Of a stretch of 64,000 nt of DNA, positions 27,147-36,485 are shown in pieces. A model generated the notes under the pieces. It had not been told where the DNA came from, did no database searches, and saw nothing but the letters and a program-made list of their open reading frames with translations. The DNA is taken from NCBI GenBank assembly GCA_945902215.1, contig CAMDML010000008.1, positions 1 to 64,000 on the forward strand, read 5' to 3'. Position 1 is the first letter of the stretch, and each line of letters begins with the position of its first letter. This DNA is from Klebsiella pneumoniae. Its GTDB lineage: Bacteria; Pseudomonadota; Gammaproteobacteria; Pseudomonadales; Pseudohongiellaceae. Position numbers and translations under genes: made by a program.

Positions 27147-28952
27147 ATGGCGGCTGTTATGTGGATTTTGAAGAGCCTGCTGACATTACTGCCGCTGCTG
27201 GCACTCTTTACGGCTGCGGAGGTCATGGCAGTCTCACTGGGTGATGAACTGATCCTGTCGCGCCTCGGCGATCCGGTCGAAGTAGAAATCGAAGTACTGC
27301 AATGGGAGGATATGGATCTTGACCGCGTCCAGATCACGTCAGCTTCGCAGCAAGATTATGAAGTGTTCAACCTTGTGTGGCTGCCAGTGCTTGAAGATCT
27401 GCGTTTCAATCTTATCGGACCTGATCTCGACGGTGCGGTGCGTGTGCTGGTCAGCAGTCGGGATCCCCTCAACGAACCATTTCTGGAATTGTTGCTCGTG
27501 TTGCGTTGGCCGGGAGGCTCACTGCGCCGTGAATATGTACTATTGTTTGATCCGCCAGAGACAGCGCTGCCCGCTGTGCGAACACCCGCCGTTATCATTC
27601 CTGTACCTGAGCCAGCACCTGTAATTCAGGAACCCGAACCAGTAGTAGAACCTGAGCCCCCCATAGCTGCTCCGTTATCAGAGCTAAAGGAACCGGAGCC
27701 GGTGCAAATAGCGCTCGCGCCGGTCCAAGAACCCCTTGTTGCTGAAGCACCACCACCGGTTGTAATTGAGGAAGAAGCCACTCCCGATGCCAGAACCCAG
27801 ATAGCCATCGAGGTGGAAACGTTGTCGCCACGGCCGCCAGTGGTACTGGATGGCACACGGCTGACTTATCAGGTCCGTTCCGGTTCCAGCTTGTGGAATA
27901 TCGCGCGCCAGTTTCGTCCGGCGGGAGCTGGTGAAAATCTGCATCAGATGCTGTTGAGCTTGCACAATTTGAATCGCAGTTCATTTATCAATGGCAATAT
28001 CTCCCTGCTCAAAGCCAACGCCGTGCTGCAAATACCTTCAGCAGAGGACATCAACCTGATTGATTCGCTTACTGCAGAAGCAGAGTTCGACCGGCGCTGG
28101 GATGAAGGCACACAACGCATCGATGCCGCGCAGCGTGGCGAGCCTATTCCCATGTTCGCCAATATCGCACCGGCTGCTGAGATCGATATCAACGATGCTG
28201 ATGACAATTTGCCGCTTGGCACCGAGGCACCCGCTATTGGCAATGGCGAAAACGCTCTGATCATGGTGTCGCAGACGAATACTCCGCAGCCTTTGCAATT
28301 GACGGATGCAGATACGACAGAAGCAGAGGCGGGCGAACTTCCGTTGCTGGTGCCACCCAGCATTGCCCAAGCTTCCACGCAGGCTGGTGTGGTTGTGCGG
28401 CAGGTTGTACAAACCCGCGCAGTGATCACCGCTGAACTGGAGAGCGAAGTAACGGCCATGCGCATGCGGCACCAGTCAGCTGAAGTCATTGCGAGTCAAT
28501 TGAGTGCAACTTTGCAGCAAGCGCAATTGGAGCGGGCAGCGCGCGAATCACTGCTGGGTCGCGATAACCTCTTGCTGGTCGTAAGTGCGCTGACACTATT
28601 TGCTGCTCTGCTCGGGTCCATTGTGTTCAGCCTGAAAGTAGCCGGAGACCTGCGCTTGCGGCGCATGACATCCGGCAGCGCCCTGTTGGAGCGGCAAGCG
28701 GGTGGTCCGGTATGGTCCGCTGCGGAACGTCAGAACCGACGAACCGAACGCCGGGAGCCTCATCTACCTGATCTGTATGCTGGTGAATTGTTTGTGCCAA
28801 TTGAAGACACCGGGACGACTGCTACCAACACGAACTCCCCGATGCGAACGGCGGTATCTGGTACAGCGGGTGTCCCGGCTTCCGGGGATCTGTTTGACCA
28901 GATGGACGGGCTGTTGGCCGGTGATGGAAAAAATTCCGGCAAAAACGCTTGA
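27147..28952 (+). CDS. FimV-like LysM membrane protein, short form
   Basis: A 601-residue protein with an N-terminal signal or anchor, then the FimV N-terminal domain (LGDELILSRLGDPVEVEIEV, residues about 30-130), a Pro/Glu-rich linker (about 150-235), a LysM-type peptidoglycan-binding segment YQVRSGSSLWNIA near residue 240, a coiled coil (430-470), a membrane helix at about 477-500 and a short cytoplasmic tail. FimV of Pseudomonas is a polar hub with a C-terminal TPR domain, which is absent here. The start at 27147 sits one base after the previous gene; 27159 is an alternative. Confidence 0.78.
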   Translation: MAAVMWILKSLLTLLPLLALFTAAEVMAVSLGDELILSRLGDPVEVEIEVLQWEDMDLDRVQITSASQQDYEVFNLVWLPVLEDLRFNLIGPDLDGAVRVLVSSRDPLNEPFLELLLVLRWPGGSLRREYVLLFDPPETALPAVRTPAVIIPVPEPAPVIQEPEPVVEPEPPIAAPLSELKEPEPVQIALAPVQEPLVAEAPPPVVIEEEATPDARTQIAIEVETLSPRPPVVLDGTRLTYQVRSGSSLWNIARQFRPAGAGENLHQMLLSLHNLNRSSFINGNISLLKANAVLQIPSAEDINLIDSLTAEAEFDRRWDEGTQRIDAAQRGEPIPMFANIAPAAEIDINDADDNLPLGTEAPAIGNGENALIMVSQTNTPQPLQLTDADTTEAEAGELPLLVPPSIAQASTQAGVVVRQVVQTRAVITAELESEVTAMRMRHQSAEVIASQLSATLQQAQLERAARESLLGRDNLLLVVSALTLFAALLGSIVFSLKVAGDLRLRRMTSGSALLERQAGGPVWSAAERQNRRTERREPHLPDLYAGELFVPIEDTGTTATNTNSPMRTAVSGTAGVPASGDLFDQMDGLLAGDGKNSGKNA

Positions 28953-29059
28953 TTTTCGCCATTTCTGGCACCTCATGCTCGTGTTAAGCCCCCGCCAAAT
29001 ACGGTAATATCAGCAGCCAGTTCCGGCAGAAAGCATCCCGTATTCCAAGCGGCAATACC

Positions 29060-30061
29060 ATGTCAGCAGCTACCAGTAACCTGATCGACAAATACGGACG
29101 CCACATCGACTATGTGCGCCTGTCGGTGACTGATCGCTGCGATTTCCGCTGTGTCTACTGTATGTCCGAGAAGATGACCTTCCTGCCCAGGGAGCAGGTC
29201 TTGTCGCTGGAGGAGATTTACCGGATCGCTCGCGCATTCGTGGGGCTCGGCGTCAAACGGATTCGACTGACCGGTGGCGAGCCGCTTATCCGCAGTAATG
29301 TCATGTCGCTGGTCGAAAACATCGGTGCGCTGCCGGGACTCGACGAACTGCTGATCACCACCAATGGCTCGCGACTGGAAGCACTGGCGCAGCCCTTGAA
29401 GAAGGCCGGAGTCACTCGCATCAACATCAGTCTTGATTCGCTGAATCCCGACACGTTCCATCAGATGACCCGCACCGGCGATCTGCATCAGGTGCAACGC
29501 GGCATCTCTGCTGCCGTGGCAGCCGGATTCAAATCCTTGCGCTTGAATGCGGTAATCCTCAAAGGCCGCAATGATCACGAAGTGCTCGATCTGCTCGAAT
29601 ATGCGATGAAGCTGGGTATCAATATCGCCTACATCGAGGAAATGCCGCTGGGTGACGTGTCGGATCATGATCGGCTGGAAACCACCTGCAGTAACGACGA
29701 AGTGCGCAAGATCATCGAAAGTCGCTACCCGCTCACGCCGGTGGTGATGAAAACGGCTGGCCCCTCCCGCTATTTCCGCATGGACGAAAATGGCACCAAG
29801 GTCGGATTTATTTCTCCTGTGTCACACAATTTCTGCGATACGTGTAATCGTGTGCGGGTCACGGTGGAAGGCAGGCTGTTGTTGTGTTTGGGTAATGAAC
29901 ACTCGATGGATCTGCGTGGTATTTTGCGGGAGCATCCCGGCGATGACACTTTGCTGCAGGAGAGTATCCGCGCGGCCATGGATCTAAAGCCCTTGCGCCA
30001 TTATTTTTACGACAAGGATGCGCCACAGATCGTGCGCTTCATGAACACTACTGGCGGTTAA
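29060..30061 (+). CDS. moaA: GTP 3',8-cyclase MoaA
   Basis: Radical SAM enzyme for the first step of molybdenum cofactor synthesis, forming 3',8-cyclo-7,8-dihydro-GTP. It has 333 residues. The N-terminal cluster motif is CDFRCVYC (Cys27, 31, 34), the SAM-binding GGEPL follows, the C-terminal cluster is CDTCNRVRV plus a later cysteine in LLCLG, and the protein ends in the essential Gly-Gly. Followed by moaB after about 100 bases; no moaC, moaD or moaE is in the window. Confidence 0.96.
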   Translation: MSAATSNLIDKYGRHIDYVRLSVTDRCDFRCVYCMSEKMTFLPREQVLSLEEIYRIARAFVGLGVKRIRLTGGEPLIRSNVMSLVENIGALPGLDELLITTNGSRLEALAQPLKKAGVTRINISLDSLNPDTFHQMTRTGDLHQVQRGISAAVAAGFKSLRLNAVILKGRNDHEVLDLLEYAMKLGINIAYIEEMPLGDVSDHDRLETTCSNDEVRKIIESRYPLTPVVMKTAGPSRYFRMDENGTKVGFISPVSHNFCDTCNRVRVTVEGRLLLCLGNEHSMDLRGILREHPGDDTLLQESIRAAMDLKPLRHYFYDKDAPQIVRFMNTTGG

Positions 30062-30167
30062 ACGTCACCGGGTTCAGCAGCAGTTGCCGCCAATCCACGT
30101 TTTCTCGCATTTCCAGCACATCCTTCCAGTATTCAATTATTTACTAGTACAAAGGTAGACAAATACG

Positions 30168-30695
30168 ATGGCCGGTAATAAACCCCAACTGGACTTCATT
30201 CCACTGCGCGTTGCTGTGGTGACCGTGTCGGATACGCGCACCGAGGACACGGATACTTCGGGCCAGTTTTTACGCGATGCGTTGCAAGCTGCGGGACATT
30301 TCTGCTGCGCGAAGCACATCTGCAAGGACGATGTATACAAGTTGCGGGCACTGGTGGCGACCTTGATTGCGGATGATGAGGTACATGCCATCTTGCTTAC
30401 CGGCGGTACCGGCTTCACCAAACGCGACAACACTGTAGTTGCTGTTACGCCGCTGTTTGATTCCTCCATCGATGGTTTTGGCGAACTGTTTCGTCAGCTG
30501 TCCTTTCAGGAAATTGGCACGTCTACGATCCAGTCCCGCGCCTTTGCTGGACTCAGCAATAGCACAGCTGTGTTCTGTATGCCGGGTTCCACCGGTGCGT
30601 GCCGTACAGCCTGGAACGGCATCATTGCCCAACAGTTGGACAGCCGGCATCGCCCCTGTAATTTCGTGGACAGGCTGATGATTAAAGGAAGCTGA
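30168..30695 (+). CDS. moaB: molybdopterin adenylyltransferase-like protein MoaB
   Basis: A 175-residue cytoplasmic protein of the MoaB/Mog fold, which binds molybdopterin and activates it by adenylylation. Visible motifs are AVVTVSDTRTEDTDTSG near residue 15, LLTGGTGFTKRD at about 75-86, and FCMPGSTGACRTAWNG near the C-terminus. It pairs with moaA just upstream. In E. coli MoaB is not essential because Mog performs the step, so its exact role here is inferred. Confidence 0.92.
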   Translation: MAGNKPQLDFIPLRVAVVTVSDTRTEDTDTSGQFLRDALQAAGHFCCAKHICKDDVYKLRALVATLIADDEVHAILLTGGTGFTKRDNTVVAVTPLFDSSIDGFGELFRQLSFQEIGTSTIQSRAFAGLSNSTAVFCMPGSTGACRTAWNGIIAQQLDSRHRPCNFVDRLMIKGS

Positions 30696-30869
30696 AGGGG
30701 AAGTAAAAGGTAAAGCGCAGAGTTTTGAGGGGGGGGGTGGACATTGCGGCAGCCTGGCACGGGAAAAAAGTGCGCAAGCTGCAGCTCAGTCGGTTACCGG
30801 CAGTAGCCCTGAATACGGAAGTGGAGGGGGTATCACTTAACGCCTTGCAGTTACTTACCGTACAACAGT
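30696..30869. other. non-coding stretch after moaB with a nine-G run
   Basis: I see no gene between the moaB stop and the small peptide ORF. It contains a run of nine guanines at 30729-30737 and a GTTACC at 30793-30798, which belongs to the hexamer cluster further right. No clear moaB terminator is visible. Confidence 0.35.
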
Positions 30870-30986
30870 TTAAAGCGAGGTAAGCAGAAGCAACGGGACT
30901 GAGAGCACGATGGCTAAGCTCAGGGTTGCAATTGCCACTTCATCAATGATTTCAGGCAGGTCGATCTTGTTGAATTTAACGCTCAT
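30870..30986 (-). CDS. 38-residue hydrophobic peptide, unknown
   Basis: A small ORF on the minus strand, ATG at 30986-30984 and TAA at 30872-30870. An AGGAG ribosome binding site lies seven bases before the ATG. The peptide has a charged N-terminal half (MSVKFNKIDLPEIIDEV) followed by about 20 hydrophobic residues (AIATLSLAIVLSVPLLLL), which would form one membrane helix. No family is recognised. It is isolated: its nearest neighbours on both sides are plus-strand genes. Several GGTAAC/GTTACC half-sites lie 70-140 bases upstream. Confidence 0.5.
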   Translation of the reverse strand: MSVKFNKIDLPEIIDEVAIATLSLAIVLSVPLLLLTSL

Positions 30987-31055
30987 CTCGGTGCTCCTTT
31001 TAAGATAGTAAGATGACTAAATGAAAACGCAGTCTTGGTAAGGCTGCGGCGCACA

Positions 31056-31085
31056 TGGTAACACAGCGTTACCAATATCGGTAAC
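31056..31085. repeat. interlocked inverted repeats GGTAAC / GTTACC
   Basis: TGGTAAC (31056-31062), five bases, GTTACCA (31068-31074), six bases, then GGTAAC (31080-31085). The middle element can pair with either neighbour. A further GTTACC lies at 31121-31126, and others at 30793 and 31300. The spacing suggests an operator array or alternative RNA hairpins upstream of the small minus-strand ORF and of the HemD-like gene. The motif is not one I can assign to a known regulator. Confidence 0.5.
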
Positions 31086-31357
31086 ATAACTCAGAATAAA
31101 GTCATATTTAGTGTGAAATAGTTACCATTCTAGATATAAATTGTCACTTGGAACGGTTCGGTTCGGACTGATTTGAAGGCGTTTCGGAAGGATTTTGTAA
31201 GAATTGCTGTGAATAATTCTTTTAAAAGTAATTAATTAAGGAGTTTCCAGCGAAATCAGGCGAGAGTGTGGCGTGAATAGGCATTTGTGTACGAAAAGTG
31301 TTACCTCACAAGCTTGCTTGAGCCGAGCGCACCGCATGGTCGAAGGGTGGCGTTTCC

Positions 31358-32185
31358 ATGCCTGAAACGCGTGGCTTGGAGGGCAAGGTAGTAGCTGTTC
31401 CGGAGACCCGACAGCTCGGGATTCTGGTTAATTTGCTGAACAACCGGGGTGCTCGGGTAATGGAGATTCCTCTCGTAGCCATACTTGATGCTCCTGACCC
31501 GGCCCCTATACTGGCCTGGATTGCGCGCTTTGTGCGCAAGCCACCCGACCTGTTTGTGTTGTTGACCGGAGAGGGTCTGAAACGCCTGCTGGAACTGACC
31601 AGTCGACACGCGCTTCAGCCATCCTTCGAAGAAGCATTAACCCAGACTCGTACCTTATGCCGGGGCCCCAAACCGGAACGAGTGCTCCGAACGCTCGGCT
31701 TGCAGGCCGCTATCCATGCTCAAGAACCGACTACGGAAGGCGTGATCGCCAGCCTCACCCAAGTAGAACTCATGGGTAAAAGGGTCGCCGTGCAGCTCTA
31801 TGGGGAAGAGCCAAATTTGCGGCTCATTGATTTTCTGCAGAGTCGGGGTGCGCTGGTAGATGCCGTAGCACCGTATGTTTATGCTAGTCAGGAAGACGAA
31901 GCGAAAGTCATCAGGTTTATCCAGGCATTGGCAGCCGGGCAAGTCGATGTGGTGGCCTTCACTTCACAGCCCCAGTTCAAGCGCCTGCAGGATGTGGCCA
32001 AACAGCACGGCCTTGAACAGGTTCTGGACAGTGGGTTGCGGCGCACCTTGCTCGCGGCGGTGGGGCCGCTGGTTGCGCAGCAATTGGAAGGAGCAGGCTT
32101 TACTGTGGCTGTCATGCCGGACAAGAGTTTTTTCATGAAACCGTTGGTCACCGCGATAATGCGTCATTTTGAGCAGGGCGCTTGA
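31358..32185 (+). CDS. uroporphyrinogen-III synthase family protein
   Basis: A 275-residue two-lobed HemD/HEM4-fold protein. The N-terminal lobe has VVAVPETRQLGILVNLLNNRGA, the hinge carries EPTTEGVIASL, and the C-terminal lobe has YVYASQEDEAKVIRFI, VVAFTSQPQFKRL and AAVGPLVAQQLEGAGF. HemD cyclises hydroxymethylbilane, but in gammaproteobacteria it normally lies in hemCDXY. This copy is isolated, so it may be the only HemD or a paralogue of the type linked to nitrate assimilation regulators. No symbol is given for that reason. It is monocistronic on the plus strand. Confidence 0.75.
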   Translation: MPETRGLEGKVVAVPETRQLGILVNLLNNRGARVMEIPLVAILDAPDPAPILAWIARFVRKPPDLFVLLTGEGLKRLLELTSRHALQPSFEEALTQTRTLCRGPKPERVLRTLGLQAAIHAQEPTTEGVIASLTQVELMGKRVAVQLYGEEPNLRLIDFLQSRGALVDAVAPYVYASQEDEAKVIRFIQALAAGQVDVVAFTSQPQFKRLQDVAKQHGLEQVLDSGLRRTLLAAVGPLVAQQLEGAGFTVAVMPDKSFFMKPLVTAIMRHFEQGA

Positions 32186-32238
32186 GATACCCTATAATCC
32201 ATCGCCATTCCAGGCGCTGAATTCCACGAGTCAAACCC

Positions 32239-32838
32239 ATGCTTAAGCTCATCCTTGCGTTTCTTTTATGTGGCGCGTCCCTGGTACAGGCGCAGCAACC
32301 AGCGCGTGATCCGGATGAATTGTACGCAGTCATCGTCACCAGCCGCGGCACCATGGAATTCGTGTTGTACAAGCAAGTCGCCCCGTTGACGGTTGCCAAT
32401 TTTGTGAATCTGGCCACACGCGGTTTCTACGATGGCCTGACCTTCCACCGGGTAGAGCCCAACTTCATGGCGCAAGGCGGCGATCCCGAGGGTAACGGCG
32501 GCGGGGGCCCGGGCTATGAATTCGAGGACGAAATTGCGCTGCGAATGAATCAGGAAGGCATACTGGCAATGGCCAATGCCGGCCCCACCACCAATGGCAG
32601 CCAGTTCTTTATCACCCATCTGGCCACACCGCATCTGAATGGCGGGCATACGGTGTTTGGGTTGGTGCAGAGTGGGCGCGAAGTAATCCGGGAAATACGC
32701 ATAGGCGATGTGATTATTTCAATCAGCATTGTTGGCGATGCCACAGGCATGCTCGAACGCAAGAAGGAGCGGGTAGCGGAGTGGAACGGGATTCTTGACC
32801 AGAATTTCCCCAACCTCAAGCCGGCGTTGGTGGAATAG
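32239..32838 (+). CDS. periplasmic cyclophilin-type peptidyl-prolyl isomerase
   Basis: A 199-residue exported cis-trans prolyl isomerase. A signal peptide (about 19 residues, ending VQAQ) precedes the cyclophilin domain with [15 protein letters not shown] (catalytic Arg in FHR), [11 protein letters not shown] and the conserved [10 protein letters not shown]. The C-terminal part departs from the usual family: [16 protein letters not shown] and a short basic tail. Equivalent to PpiA-type proteins but longer. Convergent with the yciB gene, with two bases between them. Confidence 0.9.
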   Translation: MLKLILAFLLCGASLVQAQQPARDPDELYAVIVTSRGTMEFVLYKQVAPLTVANFVNLATRGFYDGLTFHRVEPNFMAQGGDPEGNGGGGPGYEFEDEIALRMNQEGILAMANAGPTTNGSQFFITHLATPHLNGGHTVFGLVQSGREVIREIRIGDVIISISIVGDATGMLERKKERVAEWNGILDQNFPNLKPALVE

Positions 32839-32840
32839 CC

Positions 32841-33437
32841 TCAGTCTTTTGGGCCGGCAGCTTCCGGCGCGTCGGGATTCAGATAGGGGTAAATGTAGAA
32901 AATTTGCGCGACTGTTGCCAGCAGCAGAATCGCCAGACTACCGAACACTTTGAAGTCCACCCAGTAGTCGTGAAAGGTGAAGGCCACGAACAGGTTGGCG
33001 GTGCCCAGAGTCAGGAATACACCCACCCAGGCCAGATTCAGACGGTTCCAGCGCGCTTGAGGCATCGTCACCATATGGCCGAACATCGATTTGGCCATGT
33101 TGGTTTCACCGATGAACTGGCTGCCAAGAAAGATCCCGCCGATGATCCAGTTCACTACCGGTGCCTTCCATTTCAGAATCTCTTCCGAGCGCAGCAACAG
33201 TGTTGAACTGCCGAATACCACAACGGCAATCACGACAATCCATTGCATCCTGCTCAGCGAGCCTCCCAGCAGAAGCAGCGCGCCATAGCAGAGCACCGTG
33301 AGTGCGATCAGCACGGCGGTGGCACTGAAGATGCCCCCGATGGTGATGTTGATGCCAGCGATGGCGAACATGCGCTCGTCCATCTTGTAGACAATCAGGA
33401 AGAAAATCAGCGGGATGTATTCGAGGAACTGTTTCAT
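32841..33437 (-). CDS. yciB: inner membrane septation-type protein YciB (IspZ)
   Basis: A 198-residue membrane protein with five hydrophobic segments. The N-terminal EYIPLIFFLIVYK and the central WKAPVVNWIIGGIFLGSQFIG and WNRLNLAWVGVFLTLGTANLF are diagnostic of the YciB/IspZ family, which affects cell-envelope synthesis and septation. Single minus-strand gene, divergent from the yciO-like gene. Confidence 0.92.
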   Translation of the reverse strand: MKQFLEYIPLIFFLIVYKMDERMFAIAGINITIGGIFSATAVLIALTVLCYGALLLLGGSLSRMQWIVVIAVVVFGSSTLLLRSEEILKWKAPVVNWIIGGIFLGSQFIGETNMAKSMFGHMVTMPQARWNRLNLAWVGVFLTLGTANLFVAFTFHDYWVDFKVFGSLAILLLATVAQIFYIYPYLNPDAPEAAGPKD

Positions 33438-33588
33438 GGGGATGCAAAGTAGGGTTTAGTGCCGGCAATGGTAAGACATTTGCCGGCAAAGGTCTGTACG
33501 CCGACCGGGTTGTGGCATCCCGATCTGCCACATACCGGGCCTTGTGTTAGGCTGCGCGTTTTTCGCCATTGCCGAATCGCTGCATCTT

Positions 33589-34209
33589 ATGGTCCGCGTA
33601 ATCGCCATTCATCCCGTAAACCCCCAACTGCGCCTGATCCGGCAAGTAGTTGAGTGTATCCGCGACGGCGGCATTATTGTCTATCCCACAGATTCAGCCT
33701 ATGCGCTGGGCTGCGCAGTGGGCAACAAGGCTGCCATGGAGGCGATCGTGCGCATCCGCCAAGTGGACAGCAAGCACAATTTTACGCTGGTCTGCCGCGA
33801 TCTGTCGGAAATCGCCACCTATGCACGCGTCGACAATGCCAGTTATCGTCTGCTTCGGGCCCACACTCCTGCGCCCTATACCTTCATCCTGAAAGCGACC
33901 TCGGATGTGCCGCGCCTGTTGCAGCACCCCAAGCGCAAGACCATCGGCATCCGGGTGCCGGATCATCCGGTGGTCGCCGCTCTGCTCGCCGAACTGGATG
34001 CACCGATTCTCAGCAGCAGCCTGATCATGCCAGGCGAAACCGAGCCGCTGTTTGAAGTAGAGGACATGGCAGTCCGGCTCGCGCATGACGTGGATATCAT
34101 CATTGATTCCGGCTTCTGTGGCCGCGAAGCAACCACTGTCGTGGATCTGGAAGAGGGTTCACCACAAGTACTCCGGCAAGGCAAGGGCGACCCCGCTCCG
34201 TTCCTCTGA
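33589..34209 (+). CDS. YciO/YrdC family protein
   Basis: A 206-residue protein of the Sua5/YrdC/YciO fold, which makes threonylcarbamoyl-AMP for tRNA modification in the TsaC members. The ATG at 33589 gives exactly the length of E. coli YciO; a non-ATG start at 33544 is in frame. Motifs are GGIIVYPTDSAYALGC, RQVDSKHNFTLVC and RVPDHPVVAALL. YciO members are paralogues whose own role is less clear. As in Pseudomonas, it lies just upstream of trpS-scpA-scpB-rluB. Confidence 0.85.
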   Translation: MVRVIAIHPVNPQLRLIRQVVECIRDGGIIVYPTDSAYALGCAVGNKAAMEAIVRIRQVDSKHNFTLVCRDLSEIATYARVDNASYRLLRAHTPAPYTFILKATSDVPRLLQHPKRKTIGIRVPDHPVVAALLAELDAPILSSSLIMPGETEPLFEVEDMAVRLAHDVDIIIDSGFCGREATTVVDLEEGSPQVLRQGKGDPAPFL

Positions 34210-34333
34210 AATCAGGCTGTTGCCCCCGGTTTTTCCTGTCCCATCCAGAGCGGTATTGCCGCTATAATCACGGCTCATACAAACCCCCGTTTTACCGGAC
34301 GGCGGACCTGGAAAAACATGGCAGGAGCAAGGC

Positions 34334-35548
34334 TTGAGTTCGATTGATTCGCAGAGGCGCGTGTTGTCCGGTATGCGTCCTACCGGGCGCTTGCATCTTG
34401 GACATCTGCACGGCGTTATCCACAACTGGGTCAAGCTGCAACACGAGTACGAGTGTTTCTTTTTCGTCGCCGATTGGCACGCGCTGACCACCCATTACGA
34501 AGAACCGCAGGTCATCGAAGAAAGTGTCTGGGACATGGTGATCGACTGGCTCGCTGCCGGTGTGTCGCCCAGTGCTGCCACGCTCTTCATCCAGTCCCGT
34601 GTTCCCGAACATGCCGAATTGCATCTCCTCTTGTCGATGATGACGCCGCTCGGCTGGCTGGAACGTGTGCCGAGCTACAAGGACATGCAGGAGAATCTGA
34701 AGGACAGGGATCTCGCTACTTACGGCTTCCTCGGTTACCCCCTTTTGCAGAGTGCCGACATCCTCATGTACCGCGCCGGCCAGGTGCCGGTTGGTGCTGA
34801 CCAGGTGGCGCATGTGGAACTCACGCGCGAAGTCGCACGCCGTTTCAATCATCTGTACGGCCGGGCACCTGATTTCGAAGAACAGATTCAGGCGGCAATC
34901 AAGCGCATGGGCAAGAAGCTCGGCAAACTGTATGAAGAACTCCGGCGCAAGTACCAGGAACAAGGTGATCAGGAAGCGCTCGCGCGCGCCCAAGCCATGC
35001 TGCGCGATCAGCCGAACATCACCATTGGCGACCGCGAGCGCTTGTTTGGGTATCTGGAAGGAAGTGGCAAGATCATTCTGCCGGAACCGCAGGCGCTGCT
35101 GACCGCAAGCGCCAAGGTGCCGGGGCTGGATGGCCGCAAGATGTCCAAGTCCTACGATAATGTAATCGCGCTGCGCGAGGACAAAGATGAGATCAGCCGC
35201 AAGATCAAGGTTATGCCCACCGACCCGGCGCGTGTGCGCAGGACAGACCCGGGTGATCCCGAAAAATGTCCCGTGTGGCAATTCCATCTGATGTTCTCGG
35301 ACAAGGATGTGAAAGACTGGGTGCAGACTGGCTGCCGCAGTGCGAGCATCGGCTGTCTCGAATGCAAGAAACCGGTAATTGATGCCGTGGTTGTCGAACT
35401 GGCGCCGATCCGGGAGAAAACCAAACAATATGAAAGCAACCCCGACATGGTGAAATCCATCATGAGCGAGGGTTCAGAAAAGGCACGTGACACCGCGCGC
35501 GACACCTTGCAGGATGTGCGGCAGGCGCTGGGCCTGAACTACCGTTGA
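34334..35548 (+). CDS. trpS: tryptophanyl-tRNA synthetase (long form, TTG start)
   Basis: Class I synthetase that charges tRNA-Trp. The TTG at 34334 is preferred because AGGAG (34323-34327) lies six bases upstream and because the protein then begins with the family's N-terminus leading into SGMRPTGRLHLGH; the HIGH-like motif is HLGH (21-24). KMSKS is intact at 269-273. It has 404 residues, about 70 more than E. coli TrpS; the extra part is a charged helical insertion at about 185-245 and a C-terminal stretch with GCLECKKP. Confidence 0.95.
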   Translation: MSSIDSQRRVLSGMRPTGRLHLGHLHGVIHNWVKLQHEYECFFFVADWHALTTHYEEPQVIEESVWDMVIDWLAAGVSPSAATLFIQSRVPEHAELHLLLSMMTPLGWLERVPSYKDMQENLKDRDLATYGFLGYPLLQSADILMYRAGQVPVGADQVAHVELTREVARRFNHLYGRAPDFEEQIQAAIKRMGKKLGKLYEELRRKYQEQGDQEALARAQAMLRDQPNITIGDRERLFGYLEGSGKIILPEPQALLTASAKVPGLDGRKMSKSYDNVIALREDKDEISRKIKVMPTDPARVRRTDPGDPEKCPVWQFHLMFSDKDVKDWVQTGCRSASIGCLECKKPVIDAVVVELAPIREKTKQYESNPDMVKSIMSEGSEKARDTARDTLQDVRQALGLNYR

Positions 35549-35597
35549 ACACTCTTTAGACCTGAGTGCAGGGCACTCAGGGGCGGAATCACGCAAC

Positions 35598-36485
35598 ATG
35601 GACAAGAAACAGTACAGCATGAGCGAAACCACAACAGGCAGCGACGACATACTGCAGGAACGCATCAGTCTGCTGGCGAAGGCGCGCCTGGAAAATACAG
35701 GACGCCAGGAAGAGCTGCCGTTCGCGTTTGTCGCCGGCAAAGCGTTCACGGATCTGCCGAGGGATCTCTATATTCCGCCTGCGGCACTAGAAGTGTTTCT
35801 GGAAGCCTTCGAGGGCCCGCTTGATCTGCTGCTGTACCTGATCAAGCGCCAGAACATCGACATTCTCGAAATCAACGTGGCCGAGATCACCGATCAATAC
35901 ATTGCCTACGTTGAGCTTATGGAAGCCTGGCAGTTTGAGCTTGCGGCTGAATACCTGGTGATGGCCGCGATGTTGGCCGAGATAAAATCACGCATCCTGT
36001 TGCCGCGCTCACAGGATGACGAAGAAGACGAGGAAGATCCGCGCGCACAATTGATTCGGCGCTTGCAGGAATATGAGCGCTACCGTGAAGTAGCCGAACG
36101 CGTGGATGAAATGCCGCGCATGTACCGGGATCTTCACCAGGCAACTGCGCAGCCGCCTGAGCTGGACCGCACGATGCCGCGTCCGGACATCGATCTACAC
36201 GAAATCCTGCTCGCCTTCGCCGAAGTACTGCGGCGCGCTGACTTGAACGAAAGCCACCACATCCAGCGTCAGAGTCTGTCCACTCGTGAGCGCATGTCGC
36301 AGATTTTGCTACGCGTTTCCTCTGAGCATTTCACTCCGATGTTGGCGCTGCTGATGAAGGATGAAGGCAAGCTTGGCGTAGTCGTTACTTTTCTGGCGAT
36401 CATGGAGCTGATCAAGGAATCCCTGATAGACCTCGCACAAAGTGAACCCTTTGGACCCATTCACATCAAGGCCCGTACCTCATGA
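35598..36485 (+). CDS. scpA: segregation and condensation protein A
   Basis: Kleisin subunit of the SMC-ScpAB condensin. The 295-residue protein has an unusual N-terminal extension of about 55 residues before the conserved FLEAFEGPLDLLLYLIKRQNIDI, then LAAEYLVMAAMLAEIKSRILLP and a C-terminal winged helix. Its stop overlaps scpB by four bases. An SMC gene is not in the window. Confidence 0.93.
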   Translation: MDKKQYSMSETTTGSDDILQERISLLAKARLENTGRQEELPFAFVAGKAFTDLPRDLYIPPAALEVFLEAFEGPLDLLLYLIKRQNIDILEINVAEITDQYIAYVELMEAWQFELAAEYLVMAAMLAEIKSRILLPRSQDDEEDEEDPRAQLIRRLQEYERYREVAERVDEMPRMYRDLHQATAQPPELDRTMPRPDIDLHEILLAFAEVLRRADLNESHHIQRQSLSTRERMSQILLRVSSEHFTPMLALLMKDEGKLGVVVTFLAIMELIKESLIDLAQSEPFGPIHIKARTS

